NCBI RefSeq assembly: GCF_009904055.1
Contig: NZ_WYDP01000014.1
Location: 1-64,000 of the forward strand
Source: Rubellimicrobium sp. CFH 75288
GTDB lineage: Bacteria; Pseudomonadota; Alphaproteobacteria; Rhodobacterales; Rhodobacteraceae
Length of the DNA stretch: 64,000 nucleotides
Direction: 5' to 3'
The position numbers and the translations under genes were made by a program. Below, piece by piece: positions 16,034-27,088 of the stretch (within the stretch, counting starts at the first letter, position 1; each line of letters begins with the position of its first letter). The notes under the pieces were generated by a model. That model ran no database searches, was not told the origin of the DNA, and saw only the letters and a list, made by a program, of their open reading frames with translations.

Positions 16034-16693
16034 TCAGTAGGCGTAGGCCGAGGCCCCCAGGGGGACACGCCGATAGAGGTCGATGACGTGGCTGTTGTAC
16101 ATGCGGAAGCAGCCGTTCGACGCCCGGTGCCCGATCGAGGCGGGTTCGGTGGTGCCGTGCACGCGGATCGCCGTGTCGCGCTCGCCCTGGAAGAAGTAGA
16201 GGGCGCGGGCTCCGAGCGGATTGTCCGGCCCCCCCGGCATCCCGTTGCGATAGCGCTCATAGCGGGCGGGGTTGCGGGCGATCATCTCGTCGGTGGGCCG
16301 CCAGGAAGGCCACTCGACCTTGCGTGCGATCGTCGCCTGCCCGCGCCAGCCCAGGCCTTCCTGACCGACGGCGACGCCGTAGCGGATCGCTGCGTCGCCG
16401 GGCAGGATGAAATAGAGGTGGAAGCTGTCGGCGACGATGTGGATGTCGTTGGGCCGCAATCCCGGTGCCACCTGCACCACGCGCGCGCGGAACCGCTCGG
16501 GGATCTGGAAGCTTCCGTCCGTGTCCGGCGGCAGCGTGAGCGAGGCGTCGATCGCCTCCGGCGAGATGTCGAGCCGCAGCGGACCGGGGTCCTCGATCAT
16601 CCCCTGGGCGCGGGCGCGCGCGCCCATCAGCAGAAGCGCCGGCGCGGCCAGAAGGCCCGCGGCGACGCGGCGGCGTGTCGGCATGGTGGTCAT
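16034..16693 (-). CDS. L,D-transpeptidase (YkuD domain), exported
   Basis: A 219-residue L,D-transpeptidase with an N-terminal signal segment (MPTRRRVAAGLLAAPALLL, cleavage near ARAQ30). The active site reads His179 in RVHGTTEP and Cys195 in ASNGCFRMYN; the commoner SSGCIR of its neighbour is replaced by SNGCFR, the form seen in ErfK/YbiS-like enzymes that attach lipoproteins to murein. About 30 extra residues precede the catalytic domain compared with the downstream paralogue. Both genes run leftward and may be one transcript. Confidence 0.88.
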   Translation of the reverse strand: MTTMPTRRRVAAGLLAAPALLLMGARARAQGMIEDPGPLRLDISPEAIDASLTLPPDTDGSFQIPERFRARVVQVAPGLRPNDIHIVADSFHLYFILPGDAAIRYGVAVGQEGLGWRGQATIARKVEWPSWRPTDEMIARNPARYERYRNGMPGGPDNPLGARALYFFQGERDTAIRVHGTTEPASIGHRASNGCFRMYNSHVIDLYRRVPLGASAYAY

Positions 16694-16754
16694 CGCTCCC
16701 TTCCCCGGTGCGGACAGGGGGTCCGCACCGCCCTTGTCGTGGCGCCCCGCCCCT

Positions 16755-17570
16755 TCATGGCCGATCCGGTTCGCCCTCGTCCAGAGCCGCCCGCAGCCAG
16801 GGCGCGGGACCGATGCGCCGATACCATCGGCCCCCCCGGCCGGCGAGCACCTCGGGCAGCTTCGGTCGACCCGCGAACAGCACGATCCGCGCCCCGGGCG
16901 GCAGGACCGGATCGGTCCAGAACGAGCGGGGAAACCGCGGCACGCAATCGTTCTTGAAGCTCACGCACCAGCCGCGCGGCCAGAAGTCCAGCAGCCCCTG
17001 CCGGTCCAGCACGGCGCTGAGCAGCCCCTGCTCGATCCCGTGGATCCGTTCCGCCCCCGCAGGGTCGGCAAGGTAGGCCTCCAGCACATCGGGATGCGCG
17101 CCGATGCGGAAGCGGAACACCGAGGAATTGCCCATCCGTCGCAGCCGCGCGTCCCGCAGGGGCCGCAGGCGGCGCAGCGGCTTGGGCCGGAACAGGTCGT
17201 CGTCGCGCTGGATCAGCACGCCGGGCGCGGGATGGTCGAAGAACGCATCGAGCGATCCCGTCACCACGAGGTCGAGGTCCAGAAACAGCGCCGTGCCCTG
17301 CAGGCCGTGGAGATCGCGCGCAAACAGCGCGAGCTTGCGCCAGCGCGTGTCGCCGCTGCCCGCAGGCAGGTCCAGCGCGGGCAGCGGCAGCGCCTCCACC
17401 CCAGGCACCAGGTCCCGGGCATCGTCCGTCAGGCAGACGAACCGGTGGGGGCGCGAGAGGTGCCGGCGCACCGCCCGGGCCAGGCGGTTCACGTCCCCGG
17501 CCCCGTAGAGGGTGCCCCATTTCATGCAGAGCACGAGGACCGGCAGGGCGGAATCGGCAGAGGGGGGCAC
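16755..17570 (-). CDS. Glycosyltransferase with DxD motif
   Basis: A 271-residue putative sugar transferase. VLVLCMKWGTLYG opens the nucleotide-sugar fold, and TALFLDLDLVV supplies a DxD (Asp98, Asp100) that would hold the metal and the diphosphate. The region QRDDDLFRPK and the GNSSVFRFR block resemble capsule- and lipopolysaccharide-type transferases of Rhodobacteraceae. I prefer the GTG at 17570, preceded by GGAG, over a start at 17633: the longer version would run through the strong hairpin downstream of pnp. Donor and acceptor are unknown. Confidence 0.72.
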   Translation of the reverse strand: MPPSADSALPVLVLCMKWGTLYGAGDVNRLARAVRRHLSRPHRFVCLTDDARDLVPGVEALPLPALDLPAGSGDTRWRKLALFARDLHGLQGTALFLDLDLVVTGSLDAFFDHPAPGVLIQRDDDLFRPKPLRRLRPLRDARLRRMGNSSVFRFRIGAHPDVLEAYLADPAGAERIHGIEQGLLSAVLDRQGLLDFWPRGWCVSFKNDCVPRFPRSFWTDPVLPPGARIVLFAGRPKLPEVLAGRGGRWYRRIGPAPWLRAALDEGEPDRP

Positions 17571-17590
17571 AGGGGTCTCCCGCGCAGGCG

Positions 17591-17620
17591 GACGGCCCCG
17601 GACATCCGTCCGGGGCCGTC
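17591..17620 (-). terminator. GC hairpin after pnp
   Basis: A perfect 13-bp stem (GACGGCCCCGGAC with GTCCGGGGCCGTC) around a 4-base loop ATCC, 32 bases past the pnp stop. No U-tract follows in either direction, so it may act as an RNA 3' end stabiliser or a Rho-assisted stop rather than a classical intrinsic terminator. Confidence 0.6.
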
Positions 17621-17651
17621 GGGGCGATGACACGGCGTGAGGGCGGCGGTC

Positions 17652-19790
17652 CTATTCGGCCGCCGGCGCCTCCTCCTTGGTGATCTCCTGTCCGGTCGTC
17701 TGGTCCACGGCCTTCATGGACAGCCGCACCTTGCCCCGGTCGTCGAAGCCCAGGAGCTTGACCCAGACCTCCTGGCCCTCCTTGAGGACCTCGGAGGGGT
17801 GGTTGAGGCGCCGCCCCTCGATCTGGCTCACATGCACGAGGCCGTCGCGCTTGCCGAAGAAGTTCACGAAGGCCCCGAAATCCACCAGCTTGACCACCGT
17901 GCCGCGGTAGATCTTGCCCTCCTCGGGCTCCGCCACGATGGCGTGGATCATGTCGTGGGCCTTGCGGATCGCCTCGGCGCTCGCGGATGCGATCTTGATC
18001 GTGCCGTCGTCGTTGATGTCCACCTTGGCGCCCGAGGTCTCCACGATCTCGCGGATGACCTTGCCGCCCGATCCGATCACCTCGCGGATCTTGTCGGTCG
18101 GGATGGTCATGGTCTCGATGCGGGGCGCATGGACGGAGAAGGCGTTGGCCTGCGTCAGAGCCTTGGCCATCTCGCCCAGGATGTGCAGCCGGCCGCGGCG
18201 CGCCTGCTCGAGCGCCTTCTCCATGATGGCGGGGGTGATGCCGGCCACCTTGATGTCCATCTGCAGCGAGGTGATGCCCTTCTCGGTGCCGGCCACCTTG
18301 AAGTCCATGTCGCCCAGATGGTCCTCGTCACCCAGGATGTCGGTCAGCACCGCCCAGGAGCCGTCGCGCTCGAGGATCAGGCCCATGGCCACGCCTGCGA
18401 CCGGCGCCTTCAGCGGCACGCCCGCATCCATCATCGCCAGCGACGAGCCGCAGACGGTGGCCATGGACGAGGACCCGTTCGACTCGGTGATCTCCGAGAC
18501 CACGCGGATCGTGTAGGGAAACTCCGTCGGCGGGGGCAGGACCGCCTGCAGCGCCCGCCAGGCGAGCTTGCCGTGGCCGATCTCGCGCCGGCCCGGAGAG
18601 CCCACGCGCCCGACCTCGCCCACCGAATAGGGCGGAAAGTTGTAGTGGAGCAGGAAGTTGGCCTTGAAGTTGCCGTGCAGCGCATCGACGAACTGCTCGT
18701 CGTCGCCGGTCCCCAGCGTCGTCACGCAGAGCGCCTGCGTCTCGCCCCGGGTGAACAGCGCCGAGCCGTGGGTGCGCGGCAGAAGCCCCGTCTCGCAGGC
18801 GATGGGGCGCACCTCGTCGAGCGCGCGGCCGTCGATCCGCACCCCCCCGCGCACGATGTCGCCCCGCAGCACGTCCGATTCCAGCGCCTTGAAGGCGGGC
18901 CACAGGTTCGGATCGGCGAGTTCCTCCTCCGACAGCTCGGCCTTGACCGCCTCGATGGCGGCCTCGATGGCGGCGCGCCGGGCGGCCTTCTCGCGGATCG
19001 CGTAGGCCTCGCGCATCCGCGCCTCGCCCAGTTCGCGCACCCGCGCGGCGAGCGCCGAATAGTCGGGGGGCTCGAACTCGAAGGGCTCGCGCGCGGCCTC
19101 CTCGGCCAGCTCGATGATCAGGTCGATCACCGGCTGCATCTGCTCGTGCGCAAAGGTCACGGCGCCCAGCATCTCGGCCTCGGAGAGTTCGTAGGCCTCC
19201 GATTCCACCATCATCACCGCATCGCGCGTGCCCGCCACCACGAGGTCGAGCCGCTGCTCGGGCTTGAGGCGGATGTCCTGGATCGCGTCGAGCGGGGGGT
19301 TGAGGACATAGCGCCCGTCGGTGAAGCCCACGCGCGCCGCGCCGATCGGCCCGCGGAAGGGCACCCCCGACAGCGTCAGCGCGGCCGAGGCGGCGATCAT
19401 CGCCACCACGTCGGGCTCGTTGACGAGGTCGTGGCTCAGGACGGTGCACATCACGAGCACCTCGTTCTTGAAGCCCGGCACGAAGAGCGGCCGGATCGGC
19501 CGGTCGATCAGCCGCGCGGTCAGCGTCTCCTTCTCCGAGGGGCGTCCCTCGCGCTTGAAGTAGCCGCCGGGGATCTTGCCGGCCGCATAAAACTTTTCCT
19601 GGTAGTGGACGGTGAGGGGAAAGAAGTCCTGGCCCGGCCGCGGCTCGCGGGCAAAGGTGACGTTGGCCATCACGGAGGTCTCGCCCAGGGTGGCGATCAC
19701 GCTGCCGTCGGCCTGCCGCGCGACCTTGCCGGTCGAGAGGGTGAGGGTTTCCTCGCCCCAGCGGATGGATTTGGTGACTTCGTTGAACAT
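17652..19790 (-). CDS. pnp: Polyribonucleotide nucleotidyltransferase (PNPase)
   Basis: A 712-residue phosphorolytic 3'-5' exoribonuclease of the RNA degradosome. Domain order is complete: first RNase PH domain (about 10-140), alpha-helical linker, second RNase PH domain (about 310-540) with [16 protein letters not shown], a KH domain with [11 protein letters not shown] (about 565-575) and a C-terminal S1 domain (about 620-695) ending in an acidic tail. The ATG at 19790 gives the standard [12 protein letters not shown] start. It follows rpsO with a 182-base spacer, the common rpsO-pnp order. Confidence 0.97.
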   Translation of the reverse strand: MFNEVTKSIRWGEETLTLSTGKVARQADGSVIATLGETSVMANVTFAREPRPGQDFFPLTVHYQEKFYAAGKIPGGYFKREGRPSEKETLTARLIDRPIRPLFVPGFKNEVLVMCTVLSHDLVNEPDVVAMIAASAALTLSGVPFRGPIGAARVGFTDGRYVLNPPLDAIQDIRLKPEQRLDLVVAGTRDAVMMVESEAYELSEAEMLGAVTFAHEQMQPVIDLIIELAEEAAREPFEFEPPDYSALAARVRELGEARMREAYAIREKAARRAAIEAAIEAVKAELSEEELADPNLWPAFKALESDVLRGDIVRGGVRIDGRALDEVRPIACETGLLPRTHGSALFTRGETQALCVTTLGTGDDEQFVDALHGNFKANFLLHYNFPPYSVGEVGRVGSPGRREIGHGKLAWRALQAVLPPPTEFPYTIRVVSEITESNGSSSMATVCGSSLAMMDAGVPLKAPVAGVAMGLILERDGSWAVLTDILGDEDHLGDMDFKVAGTEKGITSLQMDIKVAGITPAIMEKALEQARRGRLHILGEMAKALTQANAFSVHAPRIETMTIPTDKIREVIGSGGKVIREIVETSGAKVDINDDGTIKIASASAEAIRKAHDMIHAIVAEPEEGKIYRGTVVKLVDFGAFVNFFGKRDGLVHVSQIEGRRLNHPSEVLKEGQEVWVKLLGFDDRGKVRLSMKAVDQTTGQEITKEEAPAAE

Positions 19791-19972
19791 CGGATGTCCT
19801 TCCGGCCCGCCTTCGGGCCTGTGGCCCCCGACTGGTCCATGCGCAGGGGGCGGGTTTGCGGAGGGTCGCGCGCGTCCCGCGCGGCCCTGGCCCTCGGACG
19901 TCCGGCGCGCGGGTCGGGCCCGGCCCGCGCACCGTCCTGGCGGGACGCCCCGCAGGGCGGCCCGCGGCGCCG
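19791..19972 (-). promoter_or_regulatory. rpsO-pnp spacer / pnp leader
   Basis: 182 bases between rpsO and pnp. Stem-loops are visible: GGCCCG-CCTT-CGGGCC at 19804-19819, GCGCGGG (19907-19913) with CCCGCGC (19924-19930), and CGCCC-CGCA-GGGCG at 19946-19959. In enterobacteria the pnp leader forms a hairpin cut by RNase III for autocontrol; a similar role for the proximal hairpin is possible here. The two hairpins near rpsO may stop or slow transcription. Confidence 0.45.
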
Positions 19973-20242
19973 TCAGCGGCGCAGGCCGAGACGCTCGATC
20001 AGCGCCTGGTAGCGCGATTCGTCCTTGGCCTTCAGATAGTCGAGCAGACGACGGCGCTGGGCCACGAGCTTGAGCAGCCCGCGGCGGCCGTGATTGTCCT
20101 TGGCATGCACCTTGAAGTGCTCCGTCAGCGTCGCGATGCGCGAGCTCAGGATCGCGACCTGCACCTCCGGCGAGCCGGTATCGCCCGGCTTGGTGGCAAA
20201 GTCCTTGAGGATGCGGGCCTTGTCCTCGACGGTGATCGACAT
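19973..20242 (-). CDS. rpsO: 30S ribosomal protein S15
   Basis: 89 residues, the S15 family length, with the signature block [19 protein letters not shown] and [13 protein letters not shown] that binds the 16S rRNA three-way junction. The second of two in-frame ATGs (20242) is chosen because AAGGAG lies 7 bases upstream of it; the ATG at 20248 directly abuts the same ribosome-binding site and could not use it. It is the first gene of the rpsO-pnp unit. Confidence 0.97.
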   Translation of the reverse strand: MSITVEDKARILKDFATKPGDTGSPEVQVAILSSRIATLTEHFKVHAKDNHGRRGLLKLVAQRRRLLDYLKAKDESRYQALIERLGLRR

Positions 20243-20409
20243 CGGCATCTCCTTTCGGGTTCGGGGTGACGGCGCAAGCCGGGATGTCGTCCAGCAAGGC
20301 CCGGGGATCCCGCGCCGAGTCCCGGCAGGACGCGACGGACGGGGATGGATGCCCATAGGGGAAACGGACGCAAAAGGAAAGGGCCGCGAACGCCGCGCCC
20401 GCCCGCCGC

Positions 20410-21183
20410 TCAGGCCGCGCGCGTCCCCTTGGGCTGGAGCAGGCGCCACTCGGCGGCCAGACGGCCCAGAAGCGCCCGCCGCGGGTCGTCGGCCGGCAGG
20501 TCGGCGGCGGTGACCCCCGCCATCTGCGCCTGCAGCTCCTCGATGCGCCGCGCGAGCGCGAGCCGCCGCAGCCCGCCCGCCGCTTCCGAGGGGGGCGGCA
20601 CCAGAAAGCCCGGACGGATGGACCCCGCCGCGGGGCCGTCCGCGGGCGGCTCGGCGGCCGCCTCGCCCGGCCCGCCCCAGAGATGGGAGAAGGCCGCGAG
20701 CGAGGGCAGCAGCAGGTGCACCGACAGGTTGCGCCCGGCATTCTCGAGCTCCACCACCGCGAGGTCCGTGTGCAGCAGGATCGTGTAGGCCCCCTTGCCT
20801 TCGCAGGCGGCAAAGGCGTCGCGCGGCAGCCTCGCCCCCGGCATTCCCGTCACGCGCGCCATGGCGCGCATGACCTCGGGAAAGCCCTTGGCGCCGACCG
20901 CGCTCAGAAAGCGCTCGGCCATCCTGGCGCTCGGCCCGTCCGCCTTGGCGGGTGTCTCTCCGGCCGGGCCGGCCTTGGGCACCCAGGCGATCAGGCCCGC
21001 AGGCAGCGGCAGCGCGGCCTCGGCCGGTCCCTCCGCCAGGCGCCGTTCGCCGCCGTCGGCCTGCCGCACCCAGACGGGCCGGACGATGCCGGGCCGCACC
21101 ACCGGATCGGCCAGGATTGCGCGGCGGCGCGCGTCGTCCACCGGGCGCACGTCGAACGGGATGCGGTTGAGCGTGATCTGCAT
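20410..21183 (-). CDS. Conserved hypothetical protein
   Basis: 257 residues, not recognised as any named family. It starts [20 protein letters not shown], is soluble by appearance, has a middle section with mixed strands ([27 protein letters not shown]) separated by a Pro/Ala-rich linker at about 185-205, and ends in a helical segment ([12 protein letters not shown], then [13 protein letters not shown]). No catalytic motif stands out. GGGAGGG precedes the ATG by 4-5 bases. It lies between rlmN and rpsO in the same direction, with 63 and 167 bases on either side. Confidence 0.6.
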   Translation of the reverse strand: MQITLNRIPFDVRPVDDARRRAILADPVVRPGIVRPVWVRQADGGERRLAEGPAEAALPLPAGLIAWVPKAGPAGETPAKADGPSARMAERFLSAVGAKGFPEVMRAMARVTGMPGARLPRDAFAACEGKGAYTILLHTDLAVVELENAGRNLSVHLLLPSLAAFSHLWGGPGEAAAEPPADGPAAGSIRPGFLVPPPSEAAGGLRRLALARRIEELQAQMAGVTAADLPADDPRRALLGRLAAEWRLLQPKGTRAA

Positions 21184-21246
21184 GAAGCCCTCCCTGTCGG
21201 GGGTCCCTCTAGCAGCAGGGGGGGACGCTGACCAGACGCGCCAGTC

Positions 21247-22428
<1,182 letters not shown>

Positions 22429-22469
22429 GGCGAGGGTCCGGCGGGGCAGGGAGGCACCTCACATAGCAA

Positions 22470-22499
22470 GGGCGCGGCCCCCTTCCAAGGGCCGCGCCC
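22470..22499 (-). terminator. GC hairpin after ialB
   Basis: Perfect 11-bp stem GGGCGCGGCCC / GGGCCGCGCCC with an 8-base loop, starting 27 bases past the ialB stop and ending 41 bases before the rlmN start. Both genes run leftward, so it probably separates their transcripts. No U-run is visible. Confidence 0.55.
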
Positions 22500-22525
22500 G
22501 CACGAGGGTCAACCCGGAGGCGGTC

Positions 22526-23071
22526 TCAGCTCGCGCAGCGCGAGCGCGCTTCCTCCACGGCGGCCGTGAATCCCAGAAGCGAGAAGGTGTCGCGCGTGGT
22601 CGTGCCGCGCCCCGAACGGCCCGTGACGATCGCCTGCGATCCCGCCTTCATGGCCTCGACGATGCGCGCATCCTCCTCGGGATTGGCAGGCCAGGCCCAT
22701 TCGCCCTCGGTGAAGAGCTGGAAGGTGGACGATCCGACCTCGAGATTGACGGTCGAGCCCGAGGCGAACGGATAGCCACCCGTGAACGTCACCTGCCCGT
22801 TGACGCCTTCGGCCGGGCGGAAGAACACGAACAGCAGCGTCTCGCCCCGGCTCACCTGGACGGGCTGGCCGTCGCGGGTGTTGTTCTGCTCCTTGGGGGC
22901 AGAGGTCGCAAAGCATTCGGTGGGGTTCGTTTCCTGGAACACCGACCAGTCCGTATTGGCCGCCACCCGGTTGGTGGTGGTCGCCTGGGCGAGGGCGTCG
23001 CCTGCGACGAGCGCGCCCACCGACAGCGCCCCGGCCAGAACGCCCAGCCGCGACAGGGTCTTCGAGATCAC
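22526..23071 (-). CDS. Invasion-associated locus B (IalB) family protein
   Basis: A 181-residue exported protein. The GTG start at 23071 has AAGGAGG 8 bases upstream; residues 1-29 form a signal peptide ending GDALAQ. The mature part shows the IalB pattern: a strand DWSVFQ, Cys in NPTECFATSAP, paired strands LLFVFFRPAEG and VTFTGGYPF, and a final Cys in ARSRCAS that may pair with the first. The family is periplasmic or surface-linked; the name comes from Bartonella, but most members are in non-pathogens and have no defined role. Confidence 0.85.
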   Translation of the reverse strand: MISKTLSRLGVLAGALSVGALVAGDALAQATTTNRVAANTDWSVFQETNPTECFATSAPKEQNNTRDGQPVQVSRGETLLFVFFRPAEGVNGQVTFTGGYPFASGSTVNLEVGSSTFQLFTEGEWAWPANPEEDARIVEAMKAGSQAIVTGRSGRGTTTRDTFSLLGFTAAVEEARSRCAS

Positions 23072-23258
23072 GTGAACAGCCTCCTTGATGTGCCCCCTCC
23101 GGTCCCCGGCCCGCGCGGCGCGTCTGCCCGGCGCCTGTCGCGGCTGGAAAGGGCGCGTCCAACCCGATAGGGCGGACCCTACCATCGCGGCGCGGCAGGG
23201 GCAAACCCCCGGCCGGTCACGAGGATGAGCGGAGCAGGCCGGCCGGCGGAGGGATGCC

Positions 23259-24245
23259 ATGACACAGGGGCCGATCGCGGTCGAGATCTGGCGGGGCGGC
23301 GTCCTCGAATCGCGTCACAGGGTGCGGGCGGTCGTCTGCGGCCCCGACGGAGAGCCGGTGGCCGCCTGGGGCGACGACCACGGCACCATCCTGCCGCGCT
23401 CGGCCTGCAAGATGGTCCAGGCGCTGCCGCTCCTCACCAGCGGGGCGGGCGAGGGTCTCGGGGACGAACGGCTCGCGCTCGCCTGCGCCTCCCACGGGGG
23501 GGCGGTCGCCCATGTGGAGCGGGTGGAGGCGTGGCTGGCCGATCTGGGCCTCGGCGATGACGACCTGCGCTGCGGAGCCCACCGGCCGATGGACCGCCAG
23601 GCCGCGGATGCCCTAATCCGCGAGGGTCGCGCGCCCCGGCAGGTGCACAACAACTGCTCGGGCAAGCATGCCGGCTTTCTGCATCTCGCGCGGCACCTGC
23701 GTGCGGGCGGCGACTATCTCGACCCCGAGGGACCCGTCCAGCGCGCCGTCCGCGACGCCTTCGAGGAGGCCATCGGCGCGCCGAGCCCCGGCTGGGCCAT
23801 CGACGGCTGCTCGGCCCCGAACTTCGCCTGCACGCTGCAGGGCCTCGCGCGCGCGGCGGCCGGGTTCGCCGCGCCGGAAGGACAGGAGATCGCCCCCCGC
23901 GCGGCCGAGGCGCGCCGCCGCCTCGTCGCCGCGATGATGGCCCATCCCCATCTCGTGGCCGGCGAGGGCCGTGCCTGCACCGATCTGATGCGCGCCGCCC
24001 CCGGCCGCGTCGCCGCCAAGACGGGGGCCGAGGGGGTCTACCTCGCCATCCTGCCCGAACGGGGCCTCGGCCTCGCCCTCAAGGCCGAGGACGGCGCCAC
24101 CCGCGCCGCCGAGGCCGCCGTCGCCGCCCTGCTCGAGCATCTGGGCGCGGTCGAGCGGGGCCACCCGGCCGTCGCGCGGCTCGCCCGCGGCGAGATCCGC
24201 AACTGGCGGGGGACCGTGACGGGGCACGTGGCCACCCTGCTCTAG
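23259..24245 (+). CDS. Thermolabile-type L-asparaginase (Rhizobium etli AnsA class)
   Basis: A 328-residue asparaginase of the class that resembles serine beta-lactamases rather than the bacterial type I/II enzymes. Key residues of that class are visible: Ser-x-x-Lys in RSACKMVQ (about residues 48-51), Cys and Lys in NNCSGKHAG and the Asp-Gly-Cys in DGCSAPNFA. These correspond to the nucleophile and zinc-linked residues described for R. etli ReAV. It hydrolyses asparagine to aspartate and ammonia. It is divergent from ialB across 187 bases and followed by accA after 79 bases. Confidence 0.88.
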   Translation: MTQGPIAVEIWRGGVLESRHRVRAVVCGPDGEPVAAWGDDHGTILPRSACKMVQALPLLTSGAGEGLGDERLALACASHGGAVAHVERVEAWLADLGLGDDDLRCGAHRPMDRQAADALIREGRAPRQVHNNCSGKHAGFLHLARHLRAGGDYLDPEGPVQRAVRDAFEEAIGAPSPGWAIDGCSAPNFACTLQGLARAAAGFAAPEGQEIAPRAAEARRRLVAAMMAHPHLVAGEGRACTDLMRAAPGRVAAKTGAEGVYLAILPERGLGLALKAEDGATRAAEAAVAALLEHLGAVERGHPAVARLARGEIRNWRGTVTGHVATLL

Positions 24246-24324
24246 CCCCCGCCCCGCCCGCCGCGGTTGCATCCGGCCGCGCGCGGCGCCATATCTCGCC
24301 TCCGCGCCCCAGCCGGAGCCCGCC

Positions 24325-25284
24325 ATGAACTATCTCGACTTCGAAAAGCCCCTCGCCGAGATCGAGGGCAAGGCCGAGGAGCTGCGCGCGCTCGCCCGCT
24401 CCAATCCCGGCATGGACGTGGACAAGGAAGCGGCCGCGCTCGACCGCAAGGCCCAGGACATGCTGGCGCAGATCTACGGTGCGCTCTCGCCCTGGCAGAA
24501 GTGCCAGGTTGCGCGCCATCCCGACCGCCCCCATGCCCGGGACTATGTCGAGGCGCTGATCACCGACTGGATGCCGCTGGCGGGCGACCGCGCCTTTGCC
24601 GACGACCACGCGGTGCTCGGGGGCATCGGCCGGCTCGACGGCGAGCCCGTCGTGGTGATCGGCCACGAGAAGGGCCACGACACCAAGAGCCGCATCCGCC
24701 ACAATTTCGGCATGGCGCGCCCCGAGGGCTACCGCAAGGCGATCCGGCTGATGACGCTCGCCGACCGCTTCGGCCTGCCGGTGGTGACGCTGGTGGACAC
24801 GCCCGGCGCCTATCCCGGCAAGGGCGCCGAGGAGCGCGGCCAAGCCGAGGCCATCGCCCGCTGCACCGAGACGCAGCTCTCGCTCGGCGTGCCGATCGTC
24901 TCGCTCATCATCGGCGAGGGGGGGTCTGGCGGCGCCGTGGCGCTGGCCACCGCCAACCGGGTGCTGATGCTCGAGCACGCGATCTATTCCGTCATCTCGC
25001 CCGAGGGCTGCGCCTCCATCCTGTGGAAGGACAGCGAGCGCATGCGCGAGGCGGCCGAGGCGCTGCGCCTGACGGCCTCCGACCTGATCGGTCTCGGCGT
25101 CGTGGACCGCATCGTGCGCGAGCCCCTGGGCGGCGCCCACCGCGACCCGGCGGCCGCGATCGCCGCCGCCGGAGAGGCGCTGCGCGCCGCGCTCGCGGAC
25201 CTGCGCGGCCGCGACCGGCGCGATCTGCGCGAGGCGCGCCGGCGCAAGTTCCTCGAGATGGGCAGCCGGGGTCTCGCCGCCTAG
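24325..25284 (+). CDS. accA: Acetyl-CoA carboxylase carboxyltransferase subunit alpha
   Basis: 319 residues, the standard length. It forms, with AccD, the carboxyltransferase that moves CO2 from biotin to acetyl-CoA for fatty-acid synthesis. [16 protein letters not shown] opens the protein; [27 protein letters not shown] and [13 protein letters not shown] are the crotonase-fold oxyanion and biotin-binding blocks. Its stop codon shares bases with the stop of the convergent plsC gene: CTAG at 25281-25284 serves both. Confidence 0.97.
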   Translation: MNYLDFEKPLAEIEGKAEELRALARSNPGMDVDKEAAALDRKAQDMLAQIYGALSPWQKCQVARHPDRPHARDYVEALITDWMPLAGDRAFADDHAVLGGIGRLDGEPVVVIGHEKGHDTKSRIRHNFGMARPEGYRKAIRLMTLADRFGLPVVTLVDTPGAYPGKGAEERGQAEAIARCTETQLSLGVPIVSLIIGEGGSGGAVALATANRVLMLEHAIYSVISPEGCASILWKDSERMREAAEALRLTASDLIGLGVVDRIVREPLGGAHRDPAAAIAAAGEALRAALADLRGRDRRDLREARRRKFLEMGSRGLAA

Positions 25285-26084
25285 CGGGCGGCCTTGGGCG
25301 GCACCGGACCGGCCGGGCGAAAGCCCGCCTCCGCCATCAGCCGGTCGGAGGCGGGCTCGATCGCCCCCTCCAGGCGGCGCAGGAACTCCGCCGCCTCGAG
25401 GCCCGGCGGGATCGCCGGCAGGAACTCGACGACCGCGCGCCCCGGCCGGAGCGCAAGTCCCCGCCGCGGCCAGAACAGGCCCACATTGCACGCCACCGGC
25501 ACGCAGGCGGTGCCCATCTCGGCATAAAGGGCCGCAGCGCCCGGCTTGTAGGGGACCGAGACACCCGGCGCCACCCGCGTGCCCTGCGGATAGATGATGA
25601 GCTGTCCCGGCTCCCGACGACCGGCAGCCACGTCCGCGACCATCTGGCGGATCGCCTGCGCCCGCCGGCCCCGGTGGACCGGCACGCAGCCCAGCCGCAG
25701 CGCGTATTGCCCGATCACCGGCGCCCAGAGCAGCTCGCGCTTCATGATGAAGCGGCCGCGCGGCAGGGCGCCGTAGATCAGGATGATGTCGAGAAAGCTC
25801 TGGTGCTTGGCCGCGATCAGCACCTCGCCCGCGGGGGGCGTGCCGCGCACCTCCGTGCGGATGCCGACAAGGGCCGGAGCCAGGCGGCGGACGAGCCGGC
25901 ACCAGGCATGGGCGGCTGCAAAGGCGCCGTCGCGGGACAGGATCGCCCAGGGCAGGAAGACGAGCCCGTAGAGCCCCATCGCCCCGTAGATCAGCGCAAA
26001 GAACAGCGCTGCCCGGACGGGGCGCGGCGGGGGCAGGGAGGCGGCGCCGGGCGCCGGGTCGGGGGTCTGCGGATCGGCGGTCAT
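25281..26084 (-). CDS. plsC: 1-acylglycerol-3-phosphate acyltransferase (PlsC family)
   Basis: A 267-residue membrane-bound acyltransferase making phosphatidic acid. Motif I is KHQSFLD (His94, Asp99), and motif III reads YPQGTR, with Gln in place of the common Glu of FPEGTR, a form that I recall in other alphaproteobacteria. A hydrophobic segment at about 27-50 anchors it. It follows ftsX by 11 bases, so it may be read from the ftsEX transcript, coupling phospholipid synthesis with the division genes. The Pro/Ala-rich first 22 residues look disordered. Confidence 0.88.
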   Translation of the reverse strand: MTADPQTPDPAPGAASLPPPRPVRAALFFALIYGAMGLYGLVFLPWAILSRDGAFAAAHAWCRLVRRLAPALVGIRTEVRGTPPAGEVLIAAKHQSFLDIILIYGALPRGRFIMKRELLWAPVIGQYALRLGCVPVHRGRRAQAIRQMVADVAAGRREPGQLIIYPQGTRVAPGVSVPYKPGAAALYAEMGTACVPVACNVGLFWPRRGLALRPGRAVVEFLPAIPPGLEAAEFLRRLEGAIEPASDRLMAEAGFRPAGPVPPKAAR

Positions 26085-26095
26085 CGGGGGTCCCT

Positions 26096-27088
26096 TCAGG
26101 GCAGGGCGCGCAGCGTGGCCAGTGCCGCCGCGCGCGTGGCCGCAAAGCCCACAAGCGCGGCGAGCGGCGGGATGGCGAGCGGAGCGAGCCAGCTCCAGCC
26201 GACGAAGCCGAGCCCGGTCAGGAACCCGCCGGCCGTGTCGGCGGCCGGCATCAGCGCCACCGCGATCATTCCCGCGGCCGTTCCGCCCAGCGCCCCCCAG
26301 GCGGCGCGCAGCGTGAACCGCCGCACGAAGGCGCGCGCGATGTAGATGTCCTGCGCCCCCACGAGCCGCAGCACCCGGATCACCTGCGCGTTGGCGGCCA
26401 GCGCGGCCTGCGCGGCCAGGGTGATCATCGCCGCGGTGGAGGCCGCAATGAGACCCAGCGCCAGAAGCCCCAGGCTGCGCAACCTGTCCGCCGCCGCCAC
26501 GAGCGGCGCGCGCCAGCGCGTGTGGTCGTCGAGCACCGCACCCGGCACCTCCGCCCCCAGCCTGGCGCGCAGCCCGGCCGCGTCGAACCCGTCCTCGGCC
26601 AGGGTGATCTCCACCAGCCGCGGCACGGGCAGCGACTCGAGGGGCAGGTCGGGGCCGAACCACGGCTCGAGCAGGGCGCGACCCTCCTCGGGCGTCAGCG
26701 CGCGCGAGGAGGCCACGCCCGGCGTCTGCGACAGGATTCGCAGGGCGCGCTCGACGCTCTGGGCCATCTGCGCCTCGGGGGCCGAGAGCCGCAGCGTCGC
26801 GGTCCGCGCGAGCTCCGCCCCCCAGCGGTCGGCCAGCCGCCCCGTAGCCAGCGACAGCGCCAGGGCGAACACGGCCAGAAAGGCCATGGCGGCGGCGGTG
26901 AACACGGTCAGGCGGGCGGTGAAGCCGGTGGGGGGCACCGCGCGCTCCGCCTCGCGGTCGCCCGCCAGAAGCGCGAGCAGCCGGCCCGCCGCGGCGGCGG
27001 CGCTCCGCGCGGCCAGACCGCCGCCGCGGGCGATCTGCGCGATCCGTGCGGCCCGTCCTCCGGGCCGGGCGGGAGGCCGCGCGTTCAC
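26096..27088 (-). CDS. ftsX: Cell division protein FtsX-like permease
   Basis: A 330-residue membrane protein that with FtsE regulates periplasmic murein hydrolases at the septum. One transmembrane helix at about 59-83 is followed by a periplasmic domain of roughly 115 residues and then three more helices (about 205-330), the FtsX layout. The cytoplasmic N-terminus is Arg/Ala rich. The GTG start overlaps the ftsE stop (GTGA). The sequence is less conserved than FtsE, but gene order and topology support the call. Confidence 0.88.
   Translation of the reverse strand: MNARPPARPGGRAARIAQIARGGGLAARSAAAAAGRLLALLAGDREAERAVPPTGFTARLTVFTAAAMAFLAVFALALSLATGRLADRWGAELARTATLRLSAPEAQMAQSVERALRILSQTPGVASSRALTPEEGRALLEPWFGPDLPLESLPVPRLVEITLAEDGFDAAGLRARLGAEVPGAVLDDHTRWRAPLVAAADRLRSLGLLALGLIAASTAAMITLAAQAALAANAQVIRVLRLVGAQDIYIARAFVRRFTLRAAWGALGGTAAGMIAVALMPAADTAGGFLTGLGFVGWSWLAPLAIPPLAALVGFAATRAAALATLRALP

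Noticed and set aside
16755-17633. Glycosyltransferase starting at 17633
   Set aside because: It would code through the perfect hairpin after pnp and add 21 Arg/Pro-rich residues; GTG 17570 has a ribosome-binding site.
17637-20012. A plus-strand frame of about 790 codons opposite pnp
   Set aside because: His/Asp/Gly-rich shadow of pnp with no recognisable family.
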